Source: Candidatus Hydrogenedentota bacterium
GTDB taxonomy: Bacteria > Hydrogenedentota > Hydrogenedentia > Hydrogenedentales > CAITNO01
Length of the DNA: 48,794 nucleotides
Direction: 5' to 3'
Assembly (NCBI GenBank): GCA_903902895.1
Contig: CAIUWO010000046.1
Location: forward strand, 1-48,794
Shown here: positions 1 to 7,083 of the stretch, piece after piece
How positions within the stretch are numbered: the first letter of the stretch is position 1
Layout: the number at the start of each line of letters is the position of its first letter
Notes under the pieces: generated by a model
The model's input: only the letters and a program-made list of their open reading frames with translations
Database searches by the model: none
Told to the model about the DNA's origin: nothing
Translations under genes and position numbers: made by a program

Positions 1-64
1 CAGCATGCGAGTACGGCCCGGCTGCGGGAGCGCCATGCGGCGCAAAAATGCACTGTTTGTCCAT
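1..64 (-). CDS. RidA/YjgF family protein, N-terminal fragment (cut by window edge)
   Basis: Reading the minus strand from an ATG at 62-64 gives 21 codons, MDKQCIFAPHGAPAAGPYSH followed by Ala, before the window ends. The 'AP...GPYS' pattern near the N-terminus is the hallmark of RidA-family enamine/imine deaminases, which hydrolyse reactive intermediates made by PLP enzymes. A Shine-Dalgarno-like AGAAGGTGA lies about 7 bases upstream of the ATG. It sits 160 bases downstream of the histidine kinase, on the same strand. The call rests on the N-terminal signature only, because the rest of the gene is outside the window. Confidence 0.7.
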   Translation of the reverse strand, partial: MDKQCIFAPHGAPAAGPYSHA

Positions 65-224
65 GTAACATTCACCTTCTGTTAAGCATGATTAACAATA
101 CCACGCCGCCCGCCAAACCCGCAAACACAATGCGCCCCCAACACGGCAATCATGTCATGCCTATACACGATTTAACGCAGGCACCCCGCCTGCCCACATG
201 CAATAATGCCCGCAAACCATTCGT

Positions 225-1427
225 CTACTGCCCCGAGGGAAAGACAATACTAAAGCAGCTTCCCTTCCCGATCTCGCTCTTCACTTCCAGGCGGGCTCCG
301 TTCAGTTCGGCCAGCCTCTTTGAGAGCGTAAGCCCCAACCCTATGCCCCGCGCCTTTGTGGTGACAAGCGGGTCAAAGATATTTTCCAGAAGTTCTTTCG
401 CTATGCCCACTCCCGTATCCGCCACTGAGAGCACCACCGACGCGCCCTCCCCGCAGGCGCTCACCATCAGGCGGCCGCCGTCGGGCATGGCCTGAAGCGC
501 GTTTGCCATCAGATTGTCAATCACCTGACCCATCTGCCGAGAATCAACATTGACGCCAGGCAACGCGTCGGGTATGTCCGTGCTTACCTCGACACCCGCT
601 GCGGAAGACTGCCGCAGCAGTGACGCACCGACGAGTTCCCCCACCGAAACGAGCCGTTTTTCCGCCGGACGGTTTCTCGATATCTCCAGCAGGTCGCAGA
701 TAATCTTCTCCGAATTGCGCACCTCGCGGGCGATCATTTCCAGATATTCCCTGGTGGTGTCATCCGGGTTCTGGAGGGTCGCCTGCAGGTAATAGACGGC
801 GTTGGAGATTACCCCCAACGGATTGCGCAGCTCGTGGCCAAGGCTGCCGGCAAACTGTCCCAGCGTGGCGAGGCGCTCCTTCCGGACGAGTTCCTCCTGT
901 GTTCTTTCCAGCCGAGTTGTCCGCTCCTCGACCATTTCCTGAAGACGTTCCGAATAGGCCTTGATGGCCCCCTCCGCCCGCCGCTGTTCGCTGATGTCCT
1001 CATGGGTGACAACGACCGCCCCGCTACCGTCAGGCACCGGTGTGACGCGCATCATAAACCAGCGAAACACCTCGGGGGCATCACAGCGGTATTCCCCGGT
1101 GTAGCAGTCCGTCTCCCCCCGCAGCACGGACCTCATGCCCCGGCCCGCCCTGACAGCGTCCTCATCGCCCCCGGCACCGGCCTTGTCGCAAACGTCCAGG
1201 TAGTTAAAGTGAAGGTAGCTCTCCGCCGCAACCGGGGCGCCGTTTGCCACGGCGAACAGGTTCCAAGCCTTGTTGGTCGCCACAATTTCGCCGTCTGCGG
1301 AAATCACGGCGATATTCACCATGAGCGCGTCAATGACGGCGTCATTGAGCCTGCGCGCCGCACAATTCTCCTCGTTCCGCGTGCCCCAGGCATCTTGTCT
1401 GTAAACACCCATAGCTAACCCAGACAC
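225..1427 (-). CDS. PAS-domain sensor histidine kinase, cytoplasmic
   Basis: Encodes about 400 residues. An N-terminal PAS-like sensor (about residues 28-150) ends in a typical PAC segment ('THEDISEQRRAE'). A coiled-coil linker (155-185) follows, then a HisKA dimerisation domain with the phospho-acceptor in GHELRNP (His198) and a HATPase_c domain with N-box NLMANALQAM, G1 DTGVGI and G2 GIGLGL. No membrane segment is visible, so it probably senses a cytoplasmic signal. The longest frame begins with GTG; an ATG five codons later (1412) is an equally good start. No response regulator gene is adjacent in the window, so its partner is unknown (orphan kinase, or regulator beyond the left edge). Confidence 0.9.
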   Translation of the reverse strand: MSGLAMGVYRQDAWGTRNEENCAARRLNDAVIDALMVNIAVISADGEIVATNKAWNLFAVANGAPVAAESYLHFNYLDVCDKAGAGGDEDAVRAGRGMRSVLRGETDCYTGEYRCDAPEVFRWFMMRVTPVPDGSGAVVVTHEDISEQRRAEGAIKAYSERLQEMVEERTTRLERTQEELVRKERLATLGQFAGSLGHELRNPLGVISNAVYYLQATLQNPDDTTREYLEMIAREVRNSEKIICDLLEISRNRPAEKRLVSVGELVGASLLRQSSAAGVEVSTDIPDALPGVNVDSRQMGQVIDNLMANALQAMPDGGRLMVSACGEGASVVLSVADTGVGIAKELLENIFDPLVTTKARGIGLGLTLSKRLAELNGARLEVKSEIGKGSCFSIVFPSGQ

Positions 1428-1791
1428 TGTTCCGTCATTTTCGCCGCCACCACCGGCTGTCGTTGCCCCGCATGGGTCACATCAACCACTAACAGCAACA
1501 TCCACAGTCGTTGTCATAACGCGTCACAGAACTCCGTAGGAACGCTCCTGCGGACACACGCCGTAAAATCAGTATACAGCAATTGCTAAAATATCAGACT
1601 GGGGAAACACACTCCGGTCTCCCCGCACAGGCGCGGCGCACCCGCAGACCTGGCCGCTCAGAACGCCGAAAGACAGGGCACCCAGCCTGCCCGCCGCCAA
1701 TGATTTACTTTCCGGCCACCAAACCCGCTAAAATGTGGCGCCTGCAATCCGTCATCGGACGCCAACCGTCAACAACACAGGAGAAGCCGCC
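1428..1791. other. 364-bp divergent intergenic region
   Basis: This region separates the leftward histidine kinase from the rightward Dabb gene and must contain both promoters. I see no credible coding sequence. AT-rich patches around 1573-1595 and TAAAAT at 1729-1734 could be -10 elements, but neither has a convincing -35 at the right spacing, so I do not call a promoter. Confidence 0.4.
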
Positions 1792-2202
1792 ATGAGACCC
1801 GTCGCAATCGTTTCGCTCACCATCGTCATCGCCCTGGCCTGCGGTGCCTACCTTGCCCTATCGGGACCCGCCCTCGCCGCCGCCGCGGAAAAACCGGCGG
1901 GCCTGCGCCACGTGGTCCTCTTCAAGTTCAAGGACAGCGCAACCCCGGAAAATGTGGCGACTGTTGAAAAGGCCTTTGCGGCGCTGCCGAAGAACATCGA
2001 CGTGGTCCGCGGCTATGAATGGGGCACCAATGTCAGTCCCGAAAACCTGAACCAGGGCTACACGCACTGCTTCCTGCTCACCTTCGACAGCGCCCGGGAC
2101 CGCGACGCCTATCTCGTCCATCCGGCCCACAAGGAGTTCGGCAAGCTGCTGGGCCCCTATCTGGACAAAGTGACCGTGGTGGACTTTGAACCGGCGAAAT
2201 AG
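1792..2202 (+). CDS. Exported stress-responsive alpha/beta-barrel (Dabb) domain protein
   Basis: A 136-residue protein. Residues 1-30 form a signal peptide ending near 'GPALAAAAE', so it is probably periplasmic. The rest matches the Dabb fold: it opens with 'LRHVVLFKFKD' and ends with a strand reading 'KVTVVDFEPAK', and the 'HPAHKEF' stretch is typical. The start is the ATG preceded by AGGAGAAGCCGCC; an in-frame upstream extension lacks a ribosome site and a signal sequence. Dabb proteins are small dimeric barrels, some enzymatic and many of unknown role, so no reaction is assigned. It converges on the SIS gene. Confidence 0.85.
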   Translation: MRPVAIVSLTIVIALACGAYLALSGPALAAAAEKPAGLRHVVLFKFKDSATPENVATVEKAFAALPKNIDVVRGYEWGTNVSPENLNQGYTHCFLLTFDSARDRDAYLVHPAHKEFGKLLGPYLDKVTVVDFEPAK

Positions 2203-2203
2203 C

Positions 2204-2222
2204 CGCTGGTCAATCCCCAGCG
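2204..2222. terminator. Small hairpin between convergent genes, possible weak bidirectional terminator
   Basis: CGCTGG, a 7-base loop and CCAGCG form a perfect 6-bp stem in the 24-base gap between the convergent Dabb and SIS genes. There is no T-run on either side, so termination is only suggested by position. Confidence 0.25.
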
Positions 2223-2226
2223 CGCC

Positions 2227-2847
2227 TCAGTGGTGCATCATCTTTCCGCCCTTCATCGTCAGATAGCCTGCGATGAGGTGTTCCAGAATGCTGAACATGT
2301 CCTCCACCGGGCCGTATTCATCGGAGGTGCAGGGCAGATGAACCGCGATGTCGCACAGCGCCAGCATGCGGCCGCCGCCCATTCCCGCGACGCCGATGGT
2401 CGTGGCACCCTTGTCTTTCGCGGCCTGCAGCCCGCGCACGATGTTCTCGCTGTTGCCGCTGACGGACATGGCGTACACCACGTCGCCCGGCTTCAGCTGC
2501 ACGCGCAACTGGGCGGCAAAGATGTTCTCGAAGCAGCTGTCGTTGCCGATGGCGGTGACCGATGAGGAGTTGTCACTGGGGCAGTACGCGCGAAAGCCCG
2601 GCTTGTCGCCCAGTTGGGCGCCCACCAGCAGGTCATTCACCCAGTGCGAGGCAATGGCGGCGCTGCCGCCGTTGGCGATGAAATAGATGGCCGCCCCGTC
2701 GGTCCGCGCCTGGTGCAGCGCGTCCGCGGCGCGGCCCACGGCCTCCAGGTCCACCTGACCGCAAAGCTCGGCCATCCGCCGGAAATAGCCGGCGCCGTAC
2801 GCCGTGAAATCACCGCTCTCCTGAAACAACTCCGCCATAAAATGCAT
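2227..2847 (-). CDS. SIS-domain sugar-phosphate isomerase, GmhA/DiaA-like
   Basis: A 206-residue single SIS domain. The sugar-phosphate binding motifs are visible: 'ANGGSAAIASHWVNDL' (phosphate loop and helix) and 'MSVSGNSENI'. The C-terminal helix 'VEDMFSILEHLIAGYL' corresponds to the GmhA helix that supplies active-site residues at the tetramer interface. Phosphoheptose isomerase, which makes heptose for LPS core or glycans, is the closest well-known activity; a DiaA-like role cannot be excluded. A Shine-Dalgarno AGGAAGG sits about 8 bases before the ATG. It lies 41 bases downstream of the aldo/keto reductase on the same strand, so the two are probably co-transcribed. Confidence 0.85.
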   Translation of the reverse strand: MHFMAELFQESGDFTAYGAGYFRRMAELCGQVDLEAVGRAADALHQARTDGAAIYFIANGGSAAIASHWVNDLLVGAQLGDKPGFRAYCPSDNSSSVTAIGNDSCFENIFAAQLRVQLKPGDVVYAMSVSGNSENIVRGLQAAKDKGATTIGVAGMGGGRMLALCDIAVHLPCTSDEYGPVEDMFSILEHLIAGYLTMKGGKMMHH

Positions 2848-2888
2848 TTTTCAAAACCTTCCTGATGTTGCCCGGCCCTTGACCGTTT

Positions 2889-3998
2889 CTACGAACCGAA
2901 TTCCTGATAGTCTCTTTTGAGCTGATCAAAGCGCTCGAGTATGGGCAGCTGCTGTGTGCAGTCCGCCTCGCACTGGCCGCAGCGCACGCAGGCCTCAAGC
3001 ACCTTCTCCACATCGGGCGTCCACCAGTGCCATTTCATCTGGTCCATGGCCGCCTTCGGCCCTTCCAGTATGCGCCGGTTGTACGCGTCCATCAGCCGCA
3101 CCACGGGCACCGCCGCCGGACAGTCGCTGCAATAGCCGCACTGGGTGCAAAAGTCCTTGTGCGCCTCGTGCATTTCGCCCTGAATCCGCGCGATGTCCCT
3201 TTCATCCAGCATTCGGAACCGCTCCACCGCGGCCACCGCGCCGTCCACATCCTGCTCGTTGCGGAATCCGACCAGCGCCACGGTCACCGCGGGCAGCGAC
3301 AGGTTAAACCGCAGCGCGGCGTCCACCATGCCCGTGTCACCCTCCTCCAACAGCGTCGAAAAGCGGTCCGCATATTCCGTCATCACGCCGCCGCCCAGCG
3401 AATTCATTGTCACCACCCCCAGCCCCCGGTCCATGGCCGCCTTCGCACCGGGATAGCGCAGCGGGTAGTTGAGGGCGTTCAGCCCGATGAGCATGCCCTC
3501 AAATAGGCCCTCTCCCTGATCCAGCATGGTCCCGACCTTGTCATGTTCCAGGTGGGTGGACACGCAGATGTGCCGGATGAGTCCCTCTTCCTTGAGTTCG
3601 CGAAAGGCGTCAAGCACGCCTAGCTTTGCGCGTTGGGGCAAGTCTTCAGGCTGAACAAGACACCACACATGATAGAAATCGATTGCGTCAACCCCAAGCC
3701 GTTCCAGCGAGCGTTCGCACTGGGCGCGCACCTCGTCGCGCGTTGCCGCCATCGTCTTGGAGGCCACCTGGAAAGGGCGCCCGGTCTTCTTCATTTCCCT
3801 GATGGCAAGCCCGCAAATCTCCTCGCTCTTGTCGTCGCAGTAAATGGGGGCGGTGTCGAGGTAGGTGATTCCCCGGTCAAAGGCGTGCTTGACCACGGCG
3901 GCCATGCCGTCCTTGTCCTCCGGGCGCTCAAACCGCATCCCCCCAAATCCGAGTCGGGAAACAGTCTGTCCCGTGCGTCCAAACTCCTTGTAAAGCAT
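2889..3998 (-). CDS. Aldo/keto reductase with C-terminal ferredoxin-type 4Fe-4S domain
   Basis: A 369-residue protein. Residues 1-270 form an aldo/keto reductase barrel with the expected tetrad: Asp in 'YLDTAPIY', Tyr in the same motif, Lys in 'VASKT' and His in 'DFYHVW'. The C-terminal 90 residues carry two cysteine clusters, 'CTQCGYCSDCP' and 'CVRCGQCEADC', typical of paired 4Fe-4S sites. This architecture is a known subfamily of uncharacterised oxidoreductases common in anaerobes; electrons probably come from a ferredoxin-like route as well as, or instead of, NADPH. The substrate is unknown. It is the upstream member of a likely pair with the SIS gene. Confidence 0.9.
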   Translation of the reverse strand: MLYKEFGRTGQTVSRLGFGGMRFERPEDKDGMAAVVKHAFDRGITYLDTAPIYCDDKSEEICGLAIREMKKTGRPFQVASKTMAATRDEVRAQCERSLERLGVDAIDFYHVWCLVQPEDLPQRAKLGVLDAFRELKEEGLIRHICVSTHLEHDKVGTMLDQGEGLFEGMLIGLNALNYPLRYPGAKAAMDRGLGVVTMNSLGGGVMTEYADRFSTLLEEGDTGMVDAALRFNLSLPAVTVALVGFRNEQDVDGAVAAVERFRMLDERDIARIQGEMHEAHKDFCTQCGYCSDCPAAVPVVRLMDAYNRRILEGPKAAMDQMKWHWWTPDVEKVLEACVRCGQCEADCTQQLPILERFDQLKRDYQEFGS

Positions 3999-4108
3999 GG
4001 TCTTTCAATTCCTTGTTCAGAGGGTTAACCGGACCGCCACGCATCGTTTCAAGTCCGAATCCGCGCGCGTCCCGGGCCGGAAAGTGATTCCCGGCGGCTA
4101 CCCGTCGG

Positions 4109-4699
4109 TCAACTGCCGCCGTCAAACACCATCTTCTTTGCGACAAAGGCTATGGCCGCAAGACACACAATCGGAATCGCAAGCATGGCCAGAAAGAAGC
4201 GGCGGCGCGTGGGTGTGGCCGCGGCATTGTCCTGGGCGGGGCTTGTCGCAATTTCGGCAATCGGCGCGGCTGCCACAGACTGCGCCAATGCGGCCTGCAT
4301 CTTTAGCATGCGTTCAGCGTACTGGGCGTCCAGGTCCCGCACCGGCCGCCAGCCGTTCGCTGTTTCACGCAGCGTATACCCCTGCGCGGCCAGCGCCTTC
4401 TGCAGGCGGTCGCGCCGCATCGCGCTGGTCTCATATTTCAGTTCCACCTTTGAGCACAGAATCTTATAGGTGTCCTGCGTTTGCCAGGGGGCGTCGGGCA
4501 CGAGTTCCACCTCCTGCCGGGGGGGGATTTCGGTGCTCGGCTCATCGATCCACTTCCCGTTCACCCGCACGCCGGCATAAAACGGCTCCGACCCGCGCAC
4601 CGTGGCCTGAAAAGTGGGCACCTTTTCCGGCACGCTTCCCGCAAACAGCGCTTCGTTCTGGGTCGCATAGGCCAGTATGGTCAAAAGAAAGAGCGTCAT
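4109..4699 (-). CDS. Hypothetical bitopic membrane protein
   Basis: About 196 residues, family not recognised. A hydrophobic N-terminus (MTLFLLTILAYA) is followed by a soluble region with a possible small beta domain ('FYAGVRVNGKWID', 'QEVELVPDAPW') and a charged helical stretch. Near the C-terminus lies an Ala/Pro/Thr linker and a clear transmembrane segment (FFLAMLAIPIVCLAAIAFVA) with basic residues on both sides. The ATG at 4699 is chosen over an upstream in-frame TTG at 4735 because the TTG falls inside the -35 element of a strong promoter whose predicted start point is at the ATG. It is transcribed divergently from the STN lipoprotein gene. Confidence 0.65.
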   Translation of the reverse strand: MTLFLLTILAYATQNEALFAGSVPEKVPTFQATVRGSEPFYAGVRVNGKWIDEPSTEIPPRQEVELVPDAPWQTQDTYKILCSKVELKYETSAMRRDRLQKALAAQGYTLRETANGWRPVRDLDAQYAERMLKMQAALAQSVAAAPIAEIATSPAQDNAAATPTRRRFFLAMLAIPIVCLAAIAFVAKKMVFDGGS

Positions 4700-4706
4700 G
4701 GCGGTG

Positions 4707-4735
4707 ATTATACGTGCTTTAAGGGTTGACGGCAA
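4707..4735 (-). promoter_or_regulatory. Sigma70-type promoter for the 4109-4699 gene
   Basis: On the minus strand TTGCCG (4735-4730), a 17-base spacer and a perfect TATAAT (4712-4707). The expected transcription start is about 4700, directly at the ATG at 4699. The -35 overlaps by two bases the -35 of the divergent promoter. Confidence 0.7.
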
Positions 4736-4755
4736 GGGGGCGCTGGGAACACAAT
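4726..4755 (+). promoter_or_regulatory. Candidate divergent promoter for the STN lipoprotein
   Basis: TTGACG (4726-4731), an 18-base spacer and CACAAT (4750-4755). The -10 matches the consensus at four of six positions. It would give a leader of about 70 bases before the ATG at 4832. Confidence 0.45.
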
Positions 4756-4831
4756 AGAGCGCTCCCGCTTGGAAGGCGCCGGGTGGCGTATTTCCAAGCG
4801 CACAGAATTCTTCCTTCTTGGAGTCCAGACC

Positions 4832-5851
4832 ATGTTGTTACGCCTTTTGATGCACGCCACACTGGCCCTTTCGCTCTCCGTGCTTGCCGCGTGCGCCCCC
4901 GCACGGCAAGGCCGGGAAAAGGGTCCCGCCAAGGCGACCGATTCACCATCGGCCATCCCCCCCAGCTTCCCCAAGGCCAGCTTTAGCCATGAGGCCGCAC
5001 CCCTCGGTGATATGATACGCAAAATAGGCCAGGACATCGGCGGTGGCATCGTGGCCCTGAGTGGGCTTGAAGAGCGTTCCGTGCCCGCCCTCTCTCTTCA
5101 GGGAAGCTCCTACCAATCCCTGGTGCAGCAGTTGGCCGCCGCCGTGGAATGCAAGGCCGCCCCCCTCAGCCACGCCTGGTTCATATATCCCGAACCCTAC
5201 GAGGCCCTCCTGCAGGTCAGCCTCGAAGGGCGGCTGCACGAACGCTTTGCTGCGATGAACGCCAGCATCGCCTTCGGCGCGAAAACGCGCCTTTCAAACG
5301 TGTTCGCAGTGCTCAGCGAAAGTCTTGGCACCACCATTGTCGCCGACAATTACCTCGCTGAAGCCGCCTGCGGGGAGCTTTTCATGGAGAAGGCGCCGCT
5401 CCAGACCGTTCTTGAGGCAGTTTTGATGTCTGCCCGCATCCCTGCCCAGGAAATCGCTGTCGATTGCACCGATGAATACCTCTTTATCGCATCCCTGCGC
5501 AACACCGCGCCCAAGACAGCCCTGCTCTCCGATGAAAACAGCCTTTCTCCCGCGCAGAAGGCGCTTCTGGAGCGCGTTGTTGATGTTGTTCTTCCCGATG
5601 CCGGGGAAAACCCGGTGCAGAGTGCCTTTGCGGCAAAGGCCGCCAAGTTGCAGGACGTGCTCACGCCGCTCACCCGGCAGATGAATATCGAGGTGGCCGC
5701 CAAACGCGCCCTTGCCGCGGTGCCCATTTACCCCTGCACCATGCACAAGGTGCGCATCCGCACGGCCATGGACCTCATCATTCGACAATGGCCCCTGGCG
5801 ACTTTTGGCTATGAAGTAACCGAAAACCAGCTTCTTATTCGCCCCCGATAG
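4832..5851 (+). CDS. Lipoprotein with three STN/N0-like modules (secretin-associated domain)
   Basis: A 339-residue protein starting at the ATG with GGAG 8 bases upstream. A lipoprotein signal ends in the lipobox LAAC (Cys about residue 21). Three segments resemble the secretin/TonB N-terminal short domain: each has a helix, a strand and a closing strand. They are 'APLGDMIRKIGQDIGG...WFIYP', 'TRLSNVFAVLSESLGTTIV...EYLFIAS' and 'AKLQDVLTPLTRQMNIEVA...NQLLIRPR'. No secretin beta-barrel domain follows. In secretins this module docks inner-membrane partners or substrates, so this protein may be a periplasmic adaptor; that function is an inference. No operon partner is adjacent, since recA follows after 170 bases with its own promoter. 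Confidence 0.65.
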   Translation: MLLRLLMHATLALSLSVLAACAPARQGREKGPAKATDSPSAIPPSFPKASFSHEAAPLGDMIRKIGQDIGGGIVALSGLEERSVPALSLQGSSYQSLVQQLAAAVECKAAPLSHAWFIYPEPYEALLQVSLEGRLHERFAAMNASIAFGAKTRLSNVFAVLSESLGTTIVADNYLAEAACGELFMEKAPLQTVLEAVLMSARIPAQEIAVDCTDEYLFIASLRNTAPKTALLSDENSLSPAQKALLERVVDVVLPDAGENPVQSAFAAKAAKLQDVLTPLTRQMNIEVAAKRALAAVPIYPCTMHKVRIRTAMDLIIRQWPLATFGYEVTENQLLIRPR

Positions 5852-5947
5852 CGGTGCCCCCCCGGCCCGCTTCGCTTGCCCCGGCGTTGTCAATAGTGTC
5901 ATCATGAAGCGCACAATGACGCGCCTTTTTTGAGATTATAAGGGGAC

Positions 5948-5976
5948 TTGACACGGGCGAAAGAATGTGTCACACT
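5948..5976 (+). promoter_or_regulatory. recA promoter with overlapping inverted-repeat operator candidate
   Basis: TTGACA (5948-5953), a 17-base spacer and CACACT (5971-5976) form a promoter with a perfect -35 and a weak -10, about 45 bases before recA. The same stretch holds a perfect inverted repeat, TGACAC (5949-5954) and GTGTCA (5967-5972) separated by 12 bases, so a dimeric repressor bound there would cover the -35 and touch the -10. This is not a canonical enterobacterial (CTGT-N8-ACAG) or Bacillus-type LexA box. That it is the local SOS operator is an inference. Confidence 0.55.
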
Positions 5977-6021
5977 ACGGCGCAGGTGAAAAGGTTTTCA
6001 GTATAACTTGGAGGACATCTC

Positions 6022-7083
6022 ATGGCAGCCAACTTGGAAGAAAAAGACAAGGGCAAAGCAAAGGCGCTGGATATCGCCATTGCGCAGCTGGAAAAACAGT
6101 TTGGGCGCGGCACGCTCGTGCGCCTGGGCGATGACTCGTTCAAGGACGGTGTCGAGGCCATCTCGACGGGCAGCCTTTCCCTGGACATCGCCACCGGAAT
6201 CGGCGGGCTGCCCCGCGGTCGCGTGGTTGAAATATTCGGTCCTGAGTCCTCCGGAAAGACCACGCTGGCGCTCCATGTGGTGGCCAGCGCCCAGCGCATC
6301 GGCGGCATTGCGTGCTATATCGACGCGGAGCACGCGCTCGACCCCACTTTTGCCACCAAAATCGGCGTGGATATAGACAATCTCCTTGTGTCCCAACCGG
6401 ATACAGCCGAACAGGCGCTGGAAATCTGCGAGAGCCTCGTGCGCAGCAATGCCGTGGACGTCATCGTGGTGGACTCTGTGGCCGCGCTCGTGCCCAAGGC
6501 CGAGGTCGAGGGCGACATGGGCGACATGCAGATGGGCGCGCAGGCGCGGCTCATGTCGCAGGCCCTGCGCAAGCTCACGGCCATCATCAGCCGCTCCAAG
6601 ACGCTGGTCATCTTCATCAACCAAATCCGCGAAAAGATCGGCGTCATGTTCGGCAGTCCCGAAACCACGACCGGGGGGCGGGCGCTCAAGTTCTACTCAA
6701 GCCTGCGGCTGGACATTCGCCGCATTTCAAGCGTCAAGGACCATGAGGAGAACGTCGGCAACCGGGTCCGCGTGAAGGTCGTCAAGAACAAGCTCAGCGC
6801 GCCGTTCAAACAGGCGGAGTTCGACATCCTCTTCGACGAGGGCATCAGCAGTGAGGGCGACCTTCTCGATTTGGCCATTGAGGAGAAGCTCATCCAGAAA
6901 AGCGGCTCCTGGCTGTCGATGAACGGCGAAAACATCGGTCAGGGACGCGAAAACACGCGCCAGTACCTGAAGAGCAACCCCGAAATCGCCGCGGCCCTCC
7001 GCGGCCGGATCATCGAAACGAAGAAGATGGATTGGGCGGCCAAAGGCTATGGCACCACGGATGACAGCAGCGCAAAAGCATAA
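6022..7083 (+). CDS. recA: Recombinase RecA
   Basis: A 353-residue protein, normal family length. Walker [10 protein letters not shown] is at residues 73-81, the catalytic Glu lies in 'YIDAEHALD', Walker B is '[10 protein letters not shown]', the L1/L2 DNA-binding loops are in '[18 protein letters not shown]' and '[16 protein letters not shown]', and '[16 protein letters not shown]' is present. RecA forms ATP-dependent filaments on single-stranded DNA for homologous recombination and induces the SOS response. GGAGG lies 7 bases before the ATG. Its 3' end overlaps the start of the AsmA-like gene. No lexA, recX or uvr gene is nearby. Confidence 0.98.
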   Translation: MAANLEEKDKGKAKALDIAIAQLEKQFGRGTLVRLGDDSFKDGVEAISTGSLSLDIATGIGGLPRGRVVEIFGPESSGKTTLALHVVASAQRIGGIACYIDAEHALDPTFATKIGVDIDNLLVSQPDTAEQALEICESLVRSNAVDVIVVDSVAALVPKAEVEGDMGDMQMGAQARLMSQALRKLTAIISRSKTLVIFINQIREKIGVMFGSPETTTGGRALKFYSSLRLDIRRISSVKDHEENVGNRVRVKVVKNKLSAPFKQAEFDILFDEGISSEGDLLDLAIEEKLIQKSGSWLSMNGENIGQGRENTRQYLKSNPEIAAALRGRIIETKKMDWAAKGYGTTDDSSAKA

